A stretch of 64,000 nucleotides of DNA from Sophora flavescens (Eukaryota > Streptophyta > Magnoliopsida > Fabales > Fabaceae). Position 1 is the stretch's first letter; each line of letters begins with the position of its first letter. The notes beneath the pieces are model-generated. The model was not told where the DNA came from and ran no database searches. It worked only from the letters and a program-made list of their open reading frames with translations. The stretch spans positions 239,535,086 through 239,599,085 of the forward strand of contig CM061064.1 of NCBI GenBank assembly GCA_030762895.1, read 5' to 3'. The position numbers and the translations under genes are program-made. This document shows, in pieces, positions 43,121 through 53,827 of this stretch.

Positions 43121-43893
43121 TCATTGATCAATCTCCCCTTTCTCCAGTAGCCTATGTAGCCCCTCATCAGTGGAGCAAGACACTTGGTCATGCACTACTA
43201 GAACAATGGCAGCATGTCCCATTTGGCCATAAACATCACGAACCACCACATCCACTATTAGGACAGCGACCAGAACTTTAGTAGAGGCTCCCAGAACACT
43301 TGTAATCATAGTATCTCCTAAGGCCCCAATAGAAGCCTTCAACTTTCCACCTGCAACAAGTTGGCAAGTAATAAAATTTCCCTTTTCTTCATTGAGTTGG
43401 GCTTGGTTCACTTCCTCAATTCCACTGCAACTCTTTCCTCTATCATACACAAACTTAAGCCAACCATGAAATGTCTCCAACCCAGTAAATAGAGTCTGGC
43501 TTATCTTCATTCTTGATAGGCAAGTGTCCCAAAGACAATTAAAACTCAACCACATAGCCACACTAGGTATTGTCTCATAATTGCAGTAAAAACATTGGGC
43601 ATGTGTAGGTTCATAAAATGCAACAACCACATACTAAAGAAGAAAGTTTGCCTCTTCAATATTGTGTAATGAACGCTGGGTATGGAAATGAGATGAGCCA
43701 TATTTGTTAGAGTGCTCAAGCAGAAGATTCTAAATTGGTTGAAGCAAATAACACTGATGCTCTTGAAGACCCACTCCTTCCAGAACACTAACAGTATAGG
43801 AACGACCCTCTTCACTTCCAAAGACATGAGATAAAAGCATTCTGTCAGACAATAACGGTCTATCCTCCAATTTTTTAGTCTTGGCAATCTCAA
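43121..43893 (-). other. Unrecognised minus-strand ORFs in the non-autonomous element
   Basis: Two overlapping minus-strand open stretches (43893-43546, 115 codons; 43630-43121, 169 codons) have no motif I recognise. They lie in the part of the interior that would hold pol in an autonomous element. They may be captured sequence or chance. Confidence 0.25.
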
Positions 43894-44125
43894 GAGACCT
43901 CCGATTCGTTTTTTTAAAAGGAAAATGGCTTACCCAGGGCTCATCAATTTGAACAACAATTAGAGCTACAGGGGCACCACTGAATGCATGAGGTTGTTCA
44001 TGAGAAATTATTTCATGGGTGCTAATTTTTCCCCTTGTAGAATCTTCCAGGGGAAACCCACGATTAGCATCACTTGGAAGGGGAACTAATTCATAGATCC
44101 CATTTCTGTCTTCACAAAGTTGGCC

Positions 44126-44575
44126 CTAACTCTTAGAGTCTAGAAAATATAGGTCCATATTGAGAAGGTATGGTTTCTGCCCATTTAATTGGATTGGGCC
44201 CATTAAATAATTAGACTGACCTCTTTTATGTAATTTCACCTCCTCTATCATCAGTCTCTCATTTGATATCTGGATTTCCACTCTTTGGGCCTGGTCCAAT
44301 TGACCAAAAGTCTGACCTGTTTTCTCCTCTGCTGCCCTAGCCCCCTTTCCTCTCTTACATGCGTTGTTTATCTCAGCAGACAGCTTGTCGACGACTGCGA
44401 TGAATGACCCACCCTTCGTTGTGATGAATGACCCCTCCACCTCCATGCACATGCCAAGATTAGATGGTTCCAGCGACGGTAAGAGAAAGGTCGTCTGCAT
44501 CCCTCCCTCCTCCACGGGTTCATCCCTATCAAGCGGGTCCGGCGGCGTCCCTTCCTTCTAAATAGATATGTACCG
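44126..44575 (-). pseudogene. Unknown ORF with a PPDPLDRD motif in the non-autonomous element
   Basis: A minus-strand frame reads GTPPDPLDRDEPVEEGGM, then a region with FGQLDQAQRVEIQISNERLM, ending at 44126. The start resembles the PPPEPPDRDP repeats of the element at 9611-11649. Function unknown; it may be a remnant of a repeat protein common to both elements. Confidence 0.35.
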
Positions 44576-44920
44576 ATCCGGAAGTTCTGGTGGTTCCAGC
44601 TGCTGTACACGCCCACCACCGATCATTTCCTCCACCCATCTACCTCGGTCACCACCAACACAGCGTCCATTATGCTGCGGCCATCACCCCAACACAGTGG
44701 TCGTTGTCGATTATGCTGCGGCCATCACCTTGATGATGCTTCTCCTCCTTTTCCATTTTCATCTCAGGAGGACCTGAGACATCACCACCATCACATTCCA
44801 CCTCGGTCTCCACCTTGAGCGCAACCTGAAATTTCCCCTCCCCTTTTGGAATTTCTCAGTTCTCCTTCAACTCTCCCTCCGTATGCGTTTCGGGTTCTGT
44901 CACATTGGACCCATCACATC

Positions 44921-45229
44921 CTATACCATCATCTTCCTCCTCGGTATCCTTCTCTTCTGCAAATTCCAACTTCGCAATCGCAAGGTCGCTCTGTGGTGAA
45001 GGTGTTTCGAAATGTCGACTTCCACTCGCTCGACTTCCATAGGCTTCCCTTCTGCGTACATTATCGAAGTACGTCGGCGGCGACTTGGAGCATGATCACG
45101 TCGATCTCGACGCCTGAAATAGATTCCCTTCCTTTTTTCCCAGAGCTGCTTGATCTTGTCCAACTGGGCTTGATTTATTATCCTCTGTTCCAGCAAGCTT
45201 GTCTCCCAATTCTCCACTCTTGACTCCAT
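44921..45229 (-). pseudogene. Gag-like N-terminal ORF of the non-autonomous element
   Basis: It starts MESRVENWETSLLEQRIINQ at 45229, 40 bases after the primer-binding site, and runs 102 residues. A charged helical start is followed by an Arg-rich stretch (RRRDRRDHAPSRRRR). The position and style match the N-terminus of plant gypsy Gag, but no capsid core or zinc knuckle follows. Low confidence as a protein; position is its best support. Confidence 0.4.
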
Positions 45230-45656
45230 TTTGTATTTTGTGTAGTAATAATCAAAAGCTCCAGGAATTGTGAGCTTTGATACCAATTGATAGGAACCAA
45301 GAAAAATAGGATAGGAAATAGGAAAAAACACTGTATTATTATTGTTCTCAAGTCTATATTTAGAGGATAACAACACTTGGATATGGAAGAAGCAAATACA
45401 GGGCAAAAGAAAATGATACTCTAGGCAGTTAGAGAGTGCCTAGTCTCTCCCAAGTCCCAATCCCAATTCCATCCTACCCCTTTCCTCCCCTCCCTCATGC
45501 TTATATTCTCTCTCATACACCAGCACTCACACTTCACACACTCACACTCTACCTCGCCAAGATGGCGCTTAGTTACATTATATTCTCTCTCTTAGATCTA
45601 ATCAGGTGTATTGCACCTTTAATGGGCCTTGGAAGTCTTGGGTCTGCATCACCCTC

Positions 45657-46563
45657 ACATTAGTGTATCATTCTCTCTCACTGCCTACATCTTCATTTCA
45701 CATTTCCTTTCCAACTGTGCCTTAAGGACCACCTGCGCACACAACAAAGACAGCCTTGTGGCACACTGAGCTAAAGTTAAAAATCAGAGGATTAAAGAAC
45801 CTTTGAAAAAAGGGTACTAGATAAAAAAAAACTAAATAAAACCCAACAAAGCAACAGAAAGCGGCTGTGAAACCCAGAGAACAACTCCTATTTAAACCAC
45901 CCTCAAAGCCTTTTTAATCACTACGTAGGGTTGATACACCAATAAGAAAAATAATTATATGACCCTACAGAAGCCGAAAACCATGCCCAAGATATGCACT
46001 TAATCATGTCTATCAACTAACCATATCAAAAGGGGTATTTCTAAAGATTTTGGCATTTCTTTCCAATCACAAGGACCATAAAACAAGATGCCAAATCAGA
46101 TGTCCTTCATGGCAACATTGTACCTTGTTAATTTAACTAGTTTGGTTATATGCTGGGTTTCCCCGAAATTTGTTGTTGAGTTAGTGAGTTTGAGATGTAT
46201 GACTATATGTACATGGAAATCGATTGAATATATGAGTCACAAAGCATTGAATTTGGATACATACAATAACCTGTGTTATGATTTCTTATTCAACTTTGAG
46301 TATGCCTATTGTAATCTGTTAGTTAAATATATATTACTCACACCTTTCAGTAATGAGTCAAATCAATGATTTTATTAATTGGTAATTAATTGATGGTTTA
46401 ACGTGTTTGTTGGGTCCTATATACTATATGCAGTGATTGAAGCAGGATACCATTAATAATAAAGGGTAGAGTTAGAAGGTAGAGATTTAATTCCAAAAAG
46501 TAGTGCAATTGCTCCGAGTCAAAGTCCGAATCCAAGTTACATGATCATGCGAAGAAGAATATT
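45657..46563. other. Intron end and 5' leader of F-box copy 2
   Basis: From about 46130 the sequence follows copy 1 (27145 onward) closely: the intron, the short AT run, TATATGCAG/TGATTGAAGC (acceptor ending 46433) and a leader before the ATG at 46564. Confidence 0.6.
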
Positions 46564-47691
46564 ATGAAGCAAAAGACAGATAGTAAGAGTTGTAAAGTGA
46601 TTCCAAAGTTGCTGCTCCCTGAGGACTTGATGCTTGGTATCCTTAATCGGGTTCCTCTTAAGTTCCTGCTTAACCCTGCAAGGTATGTTTGCAAACCTTG
46701 GGCTAATACTATTGGCAGCTCCCATTTTGTTGAAGCACACCTACACTGCACACGTTCTAAACCTGGTCTTTACGTTGAAAATCTTATGTCAAAAAGCAAT
46801 TCTTATTTCTTGGATATTAAAGACAATGTGATTGACCAATTTGAAAAGACTGATTTGGGAACGCCTCCAAGAATGGGACATTTAATCAGTACTTATGATG
46901 GGAAATTGCTGCTTTGTACTGGTGTTAGACGAAATTTTGTAGTGAACCCCATCCTTAAGTGTTGGCTTAGAATTCCTCCTCTACCCACTTTAGAATAACG
47001 GTTCTGGGACCGTCGTCATTTTACTATAGCACGTGTTCCTCACACTGCCAAATTCAAGCTGTTCTTTGTTGATTCCCTAAAGGTTTTGGTTGCCAATCGA
47101 TATGTTTTCTATATCGTGAGAATTGGAATAAATAACTCATGGAAAGAGATAGCTAGAAAAGAAGCTCTCTTTGAGGGGTGTTTATTTTGGCAACCAGTTT
47201 ACAGTGGAGGTAATGATCTTTACTGGATAACAAGGGAGGGAGTGATTGTGATGGATGTTGACAAGGAAATTACTATAGGAGAATATCCACTTCCCCCTCC
47301 GCCAGTGGATATTATTCCGGTTGGGATATTTTTATGGATGGGAAATCGCCTTTCTTGCATTGTGTGTAAAGATCGTTACACACAAGATCAAATCTACATT
47401 TTGGATATTGATTCAGGAAAATGGATTCTTTATCATGAGATGGGACCTTTTGATTATGTGGCTGCTTGCAGCCATGAGGTTAATATTCTGTGTGTGATAT
47501 TTCGTTTGTGGACCAATGACCAAATTATCTTTCAAGTAGTTCTCTCTAAAACAAGAGGCTTGAAAAGAATACATTTTGGTTACAATGTAAAGACTAGACA
47601 ACTTACAAAGATTGAGGGCATTGCGGTGGGCAATTTTGAGGTATGGCCTCACACCAACAGTCTTGTTTCATTACCAAGTACCCCAACATAG
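46564..47691 (+). pseudogene. F-box gene copy 2, one in-frame stop
   Basis: A single frame from ATG 46564 to the stop at 47689-47691, 375 codons plus stop, interrupted only by TAA at 46996-46998. N-terminal F-box: LLPEDLMLGILNRVPLKFLL, then PARYVCKPWANTI. The F-box-associated region follows: PPRMGHLISTYDGKLLLCTG, then after the stop FWDRRHFTIARVPHTAKFKL, GNDLYWITREGVIVMDVDKE, IYILDIDSGKWILYHEMGPF and EVWPHTNSLVSLPSTPT. Copy 1 has sense codons at the stop position, so the TAA is a derived nonsense change or an error. As read, a truncated 144-residue protein with only the F-box and a little more would be made. The likely role of the family is substrate choice for SCF ubiquitin ligase. Confidence 0.85.
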
Positions 47692-48269
47692 TTAGAGGTT
47701 TCCTAGTATAATATATGTAGTAGTATTTATATTTGTCTTAGATGGGCTGAATAGAAAAACAAGTATTGATGTTTCTATTTAATTATGCACATTGACTATG
47801 GTCAGACAAAAGGTGAAGTTTTAAGGGGTTATTTTAATTTATTTATCAAAATTGTTGGAAACACTTGATGCGTGTTTGCTTTATTATTATTATTGTTGTT
47901 GTTGTTGTTGTTGTTGTTAATGACGACTTACTTAGACTGGTGACAAATCTTGCTCTCTATTGCTTTTCTTATCCGCTAAAGACAAACATATAATTTAAAA
48001 TGTGCCAGATTGGCATTTGCATCAGGTTATTTGCTAAAGTTTTAATCTGATTTTGGGATATCTTTTTTATATTTCTTATTATTTATCACAAGTGCACAAA
48101 TGTTTGATTCACTCTGATAGTTCATCCCCATTTTGGAGTCAAAATTTGAAACATAATGAGATCAATGATCAAAATCTACTTTGGCAAAAGAAACTCATGG
48201 GAGAGCTAGAAGAACTCTGTTTATTGGCATCCAACAGAGGCCAAACACCAAAACCGGTACAAAATTAGA
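47692..48269. other. F-box copy 2 3' flank
   Basis: Homologous to 33906-34350. It contains a compound microsatellite (ATT)n(GTT)n at about 47883-47919 that copy 1 lacks. No other gene. Confidence 0.6.
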
Positions 48270-48699
48270 GAGGGTGGCTATGGTGCATCACCCACATTTT
48301 ACACCACCCAAGTGGTAAATTTTGAGCCAACCAAATTGCCGCATAGGTTGGTCAAAATTTCAAACTTTCTAGTTGTATTATACTGTAGTCAAACTATATG
48401 AATACAGTATATTGTAGTATAATATATGTGTTTTTTGTATTTGCAAATTTAACTCATATTAAAATAATGTTTTTTGATTAAAAAAAACTAATTATATTGC
48501 AAAATATTATTGACAACGAAAATTATTTTAATTCATATTAAAATATTATTTTGTAATATAATCAATTTTTTTAATCAAAAAATATTATTTTAATATGGGT
48601 TAAATGTACGAATACAAAGAGTACATATGGGTGTTTTGGTGTTTGGCCTCTATTGTAATGGGTGGTGCAAAATATGGGTGGTGCACCTTAGCCCAACCC
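48270..48699. mobile_element. Mutator-type MITE, copy 2
   Basis: About 430 bp, same family as 6407-6877: left end GAGGGTGGCTATGGTGCATC, right end (reverse complement) GGGTTGGGCTAAGGTGCACC. A 9-bp TSD AAAATTAGA flanks it (48261-48269, 48700-48708). The interior shares blocks such as CAAACTTTCTAGTTGTATTA with copy 1. Confidence 0.88.
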
Positions 48700-49483
48700 A
48701 AAATTAGATGGTGACCTGCGATTTGTGCGATTCTATTTTTTTTTTAATATTGAATTGAGAATAAATTGGTAATAAATGAAATTATAATAAAAGATAGGCA
48801 AAATTTCACTTTTGGTCCCTTAAGTTATTTGTTTTATTCAAATTGGTCTCTTAAGTTTATTTTATGACAAAAAAGGCCCGATAAATTAGGTTCGGGTAAC
48901 AACAATATCATTTTCACTCCATTCCTTTAATTCCTCTCCTACATGGTATTTCCTAACCTAATTGATTTGTTGATGGGACATTACAAAAAAATAATTTAAA
49001 ATATATATATTTAAAAAAATAAAACAAAAATTAATTGTTCATCTTCTTCCTTACCTTACCCAGATCTCAAATCTCACCTATTTTTGTTGTTATTCTTCTT
49101 CCACCTCCCACCACACCATTCTCCCTCTTCTCCCTGTTCAGGTGACGGACAGCAAAGCGCTCAAAGGTTTTGTTCATTTTTTTGTTTTTTTGGGTCAGAG
49201 GGAGAAGGGTGAGAATTGAGAATGACGAAAAAGAAGGTTAGTGACAAGACACTGAAGGACTTCCATGGCGGTTCTATACACTTTGACCTCCCTCTCCCTT
49301 CTGCTCCAGGCGTGTAAGCACAATACCCCCTTTTACTCCCACCACTTAAATTCCCAACACTCCCTTTCGATTTCCATTTCATTTTTTTGAATGAATGTGT
49401 CTGTCTTTGTAGTAGTAAGGGAACGAAGAGGGACTGGTGATTTTGGAGCGTAAGAAAGCATCAAATCAGTTGGTTGTTCACGA

Positions 49484-51899
49484 TGTGAACACCCATTTTT
49501 GTCCATCTTCATTTTATTATCATGATTTTATATTTCAGGGAGACTAGAAAATAGTAAGAAGGAAAGAAAGAAGAAAAGGAAAATAATGAAGAAAGGAGGA
49601 GGTTCATATCTAATATACTATTGGACGAGGAGGTCCCGTCCATTGCATTGCATTTGCTATTGGACGGGGTGGTCTCATCCATTATATTGCATTTGCTATT
49701 GGACGGGGAGGTCCCGTCCATTACATTGAATTTGCTGTTGGACGGGGAGGTTCCGTCCATTGTATTGCATTTTCTATTGGACGAGGAGGTCTCGTCCATT
49801 ACATTGCATTTTCTGTCGGATGAGGAGGTTCCGTCCATTACATGTTTAACTTTCTGTTGGACGAGTAGGTCTTCCATTGCATGTTTAACTTTCTGTTGGA
49901 CGAGGAGGTTCCGTCCATTGTATGTTTAACTTTCTGTTGGACGAGTAGGTCTTCCATTGCATGTTTAAGTTTCTGTTGGACAAGTAGATCTTCCATTGCA
50001 TTTTTAAGTTTCTGTTGGATGAATAGGTCTTCCATTGCATGTTTAACTTTCTGTTGGATGAGTCCATTGCATGTTTAACTTTCTGTTGGATGAGTAGGTC
50101 TTCCATTGTATGTTTAACTTTCTGTTGGACGAGTAGGTCTTCCATTGCATGTTTGAGTTTCTATTGGACGAGTAGGTCTTCCATTGCATATTTAATTTTC
50201 TGTTGGACGAGGAGGTTCCTTCCATTTCATATCTAATTTTATGTTGGATGAGGAGGTTCCATCCATTGCATGTTTAAACTTCTGTTGGACGATGAGGTTC
50301 GTCCAGTGCATATCTAATTTTGCATATCTAACTTTCTGTTGGACAGGGAGGTTCCGTCCACTGCAATTTTATTTTCAGGCTGGAGGCTAAAGAATAAAGA
50401 AAGAAGAAGAAGAAGATAATGAAGAAAGGATGGAGAAAAGAAGGAGAAAAGGACAATCAGTGAAAATAAGAAAGGAGATTGAGTTACTTCTCCTAACCCT
50501 AAAAACCTATTTTACATATCAGACAAGACCTCTTTTCCTCCTCCCACTCTCCAACCGCCCCTTCACCTCCTCTACCCATTGGTCCTTCTTCTTCCTCATC
50601 TCCTCCCTCATTTTAACCTAGCAGCCCCACTTCTAACCCTAAAAAACCTATCTTACATATCAGACAAAACCCCATCTCCTTCTTTCTTCAAACACGCAAC
50701 ATTCACATCAAATCACCTTCTTTCCGCTGCTCGCGCCACCCCCATCTGGACACACACGATTTCTGCTCAAAACCACCCAAGCTCCGGATTTCGTGAAGAC
50801 TAACCTTGAAGCTGCAGGATTAGAAGAAGCATGAAGCCCTCTCCTCCATCTATAAAAAGGGTAAAGAACGAAGACAGTGGGAGGGGAGAAAAAATCAGAG
50901 AAGAGGAGACGAAGGCAGAGGGTGGGAGAGATTTTTATCTGATATTTTCTTTGTGAAGAAAAGAGATTAGGGATTTGAGTTATTTTTTCTCTTCTCTGTC
51001 ATTAGAGTGATTCTAAATTTTAAGAAGAAAGGAGAGTTAAAAGAGTCAGTGAAATTGAAATGTAAGGGTTTTGATCTTGAAATCTTACCACTGAGAGAAA
51101 ACAAAATCATTGTTATCATGCTCTCATTTGGTAATCCTTGTTCTATTTGTTGATATTATTCATAAGTTTCTCTTGACATTCTTATTTTTTGTGTGTCTCT
51201 GTTTATGACGAAAGGAGAATCCATGGATATTGAAACTGAATGAGTCGGTATAATGAGTGCTATATGTTTCGTTTTTGGGAAAACTGAATGAATTAGTAAA
51301 ATGTTTCATCTTTGTCTCTGTTTACTATGATGTTTCTGTGTGTCTGTTTACTGAATAATTTAGTAAAATGTTTCATTTCTACGTTTCATTTCTGTTATAT
51401 TTCCAAGAGGTAAAATTATTTATTTTACATAAAAATAGAAGATGGTCACTTAATTAAAACAATCTTATTTCTTGGGTTGTCCTATGACAAGTGTCATGTT
51501 CAACCCTTTAGATTTTGAGGTTGCCCTGTGGACTTACGTGCCATGTTCAACCTCATTTAGGTTTAATCAAAATTTTCACAACTAAAATGATTTTTTTTTC
51601 CATTTAATAAAAATTTCACAACTAAAGATGTTTTTTTTTTAAAAACGATTTTCGGGGTAAAACAAATATTTTCAAAGTTATTAATAATTTACACAACTAA
51701 TTTTGGGTAACCATTTTTATGGATGTTCTAGGGTGCCGTGGGGTTAAGTCTCCATGCCTTCCCTAGACGTAATCGACTCCCGAACCCAAAGCTTTTTCTT
51801 AAAGGGTTTTCCATCTTTCCCGAAATTAAATAAAGTTGATGGCGACTCCATGTTTTTTTTCTCTAAAAGGAAAACCAAGTTTCCTTTTTGGTTGCGACA
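49484..51899 (+). mobile_element. Putative solo LTR (2.4 kb) with an internal minisatellite
   Basis: The segment starts TGTGAACACCCATTTTTGTC and ends GGTTGCGACA. It has a TATA box (CTATAAAAAGG, about 50849-50860) followed by a transcript-leader-like stretch. The flanks CACGA (49479-49483) and GACGA (51900-51904) agree at four of five bases, as expected for an aged TSD. It interrupts the interior of the Mutator-like element. Composition and ends fit a long gypsy LTR of the Tat/Ogre kind; no interior or second LTR is present. Confidence 0.6.
49623..50379. repeat. 39-bp minisatellite, about 19 units
   Basis: Units begin GGACGAGGAGGTCCCGTCCA and continue with a T-rich half ending TTTCTGTT. Most are 39 bp, some 41, one 32, one longer by partial duplication. 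Many units hold a short inverted repeat (GGACGGG...CCCGTCC, GGACGAG...CTCGTCC, GGATG...CATCC). Because 39 is 13 codons, both strands show spurious open frames. Short purine-rich sequences containing ATAATGAAGAAAGGA flank the array on both sides (49583-49597, 50416-50430). Confidence 0.93.
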
Positions 51900-52307
51900 G
51901 ACGAGTCACTCAACGATTGGTGTGGCGATGCTAGTGGGGATAGATGGGTGTGGCGGTGCTAGTAGGGGTGGCGCTGCTGGCGGGGTGGAGTCGCCATATC
52001 AAGTTGTTGATGATATTGAACTTGATTTGGAATTCAATGCAGATAAGGTAATTTGATTAGAGAAGTGGGTAAGGTATAGGTAAGGTGAAGAAAAAGATGA
52101 ACAATTGTTAATTTTTTAATTTATTTTTTGTTAATTTTTTTATTATATCTTTTATTACATTATTTTTTATTTGTTTTGAATGTCCAATCAACGAACCAGC
52201 TAGATTTGGAGATGCCATTTAGGAGAGGAGTTGAAGGAATTCAGTTAAAAAAAATACTGTTACCTAAACCTAACCTATGTGACATATTTGTCACAAAATA
52301 AACTTAA

Positions 52308-53754
52308 GACAAATTCTAGGGTGGGCGAGTGACACAAGTCACTCACCGTGAGAGACCCTATTTCACCAGCCCCAACATATTAATTTTTTTGGTACAAAAA
52401 GTTTAGGTGGTCCCACTAAAATTTGATTTTGAAAAAAGTCCCTTTCACAGTTGTCTTCAACCTCCCGTCCAACTCTTCCCTGCCGCACCACCATACCGGC
52501 AGCCGCCGCCACCCCGTTGCATAGCCACCACCAATGACCTCATCGCCCTGCCACCGACAACATCACCGGAAAAGTCTCTCTCACTCTCTTTCTCCAATAG
52601 CAATTTCTCCGGCTTTCTCTAAGCTCATATACCCACGAGTTTCCTTCCCCATCTTCTTCCACTTCCTCCACCTCCCCGAATTCCGATTCAGAGCTACCGG
52701 TGAACAAGGGCGTAATAACCACAAGAAATTGGTTTCAAGAAATTGGTGTAGGATAGATTGAAAAACAATACAGGAAGTTAAAAATATAAATAAATTCATA
52801 ATAAAATGGAAGGAAAAAAAATGTATCTACGGAACAAGGAATACAAATCAAGGAGAAGGGTGGTTCGACACCAGATCTCAACCAGATCTGCAGTGGATGG
52901 TTCGACACCCATGAATTCTCATTTCTCGGCACTATCCTCCACCATCATGCTCCGACTGCTCATATTCCAGAAGCTTCGATGGCGGCGGTTGCAGTGGCTT
53001 GGAACATGATGGCGGCGGCGACGGTGGAACCTTCTGGATATGACAATGGCTTGAATGCAACAGCGACATCCTCCTCCTATTTCTTCCACTCTCTGGAACC
53101 TTCTGTAGAACACCTTCGGGTGGGAGCAGCTTGCCTTCCATCTCATCTCCCTCCCCCACCGACTCCCTAGATCTGGAAGATAAACAGATATGTTTCTTGT
53201 TACACCACAAGTTTCTGAACAGCTCGCCGACGACGGGGTTGGTGGCTGCGTGCGATCGCGGCGGAGACAGAGGTGAGTGCGACAGATCTGGATCAGGACC
53301 TGAGGAAGGACAACTTCGAATTGACGACGTGCCGGCGGTGTGGAGGAGCTTCAGATGCAAGCGGTGGTGGCGGAACGGCAGCGGGACGTGACTGATGCTG
53401 GAAGGAACGCCGGCGTGTGGCTGTGTGCGAGGAGATCATATATGGACGGCGGTGCATGATAGCCTCTGCTTTTGGTGACCGCATGTGAAGGAGGCAACGG
53501 TTGTGCGAGGGAACTCTGATGAAGCTATGCGTGGATGGAGGAAGTGGTGTTCCGGTGAGGTCGCAATGGTGAGGTCTGATTTCCGGTGGACTTGAGGGAG
53601 GAGGGTAGGGGCCAATTTACAAATAATGAAAAATTGGGATAACACGTCAACGGTAATTCATCTTAGCCGGTGATGTGTTTTGTTGTCACGATCTAATGGT
53701 TGGGAAAGGTCTCTCACGATGAGAGATATGGTGAGGTCTCTCACTGAATTCGTC
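52308..53754. mobile_element. Pack-MULE candidate nested in the long-TIR element
   Basis: Termini: left GACAAATTCTAGGGTGGGCG, right (reverse complement) GACGAATTCAGTGAGAGACC, with a further shared block C(A/C)C(C/A)GTGAGAGACC slightly inside. A perfect 10-bp TSD ATAAACTTAA flanks it (52298-52307, 53755-53764) and interrupts the right arm of the outer element. The interior (52440-53600) is strikingly GC-rich for this window, with overlapping open frames on both strands (for example minus 53360-52932, rich in Ser, Pro and Arg). GC-rich non-transposase cargo between Mutator-type ends is the Pack-MULE pattern. I could not identify the source gene. Confidence 0.72.
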
Positions 53755-53827
53755 ATAAACTTAAGAGACCAATTTGAACAAAATAAATAATTTGAGGGAT
53801 TAAATATTTAATTTTATCTAAAAGATA

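Larger units (their letters stand above)
42621..45651 (-). mobile_element. Non-autonomous LTR retrotransposon on the minus strand, with TSD
   Basis: LTRs of 363-364 bp (42621-42983 and 45288-45651) are bounded on the minus strand by TGATGC and CCTATCA. They are flanked by a perfect 5-bp TSD CCCTC (42616-42620, 45652-45656). The primer-binding site on the minus strand is TTGGTATCAAAGCTCAC, just inside 45288, and the polypurine tract is AAAGGGGGAATAA by 42984. The 2.3-kb interior has gag-like leader coding and unknown ORFs but no protease, reverse transcriptase or integrase. LTR ends, primer site, a CTCAAGGTGAA segment near the polypurine tract and interior phrases (GGGTCCCA, GTCCACCAGGGT) are shared with the element at 9611-11649, so they belong to one superfamily. 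Confidence 0.9.
48797..53818. mobile_element. Mutator-like element with long TIRs, carrying two nested insertions
   Basis: Left arm 48797-49080 and right arm (52070-52307 joined to 53765-53818) are inverted repeats of about 250-280 bp. For example, left TTCAAATTGGTCTCTTAAGT matches right ACTTAAGAGACCAATTTGAA. A 9-bp TSD TAAAAGATA flanks the whole (48788-48796, 53819-53827). Long TIRs plus a 9-bp TSD define a Mutator-like element. Removing the nested LTR (49484-51899) and the nested element (52308-53754) leaves about 1.1 kb with no transposase, so it is non-autonomous. Its interior (49080-49483 and 51905-52070) has GC-richer stretches that might be captured host sequence. Confidence 0.82.

Noticed and set aside
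43121..43893. Host gene captured by the non-autonomous LTR element
   Set aside because: No recognisable domain and no intron signs; kept only as unidentified ORFs.
49509..50236. Several overlapping repeat-protein ORFs on both strands
   Set aside because: The 39-bp unit is a multiple of three, so all frames without a stop in the unit stay open. No start context or conservation argues for a protein.
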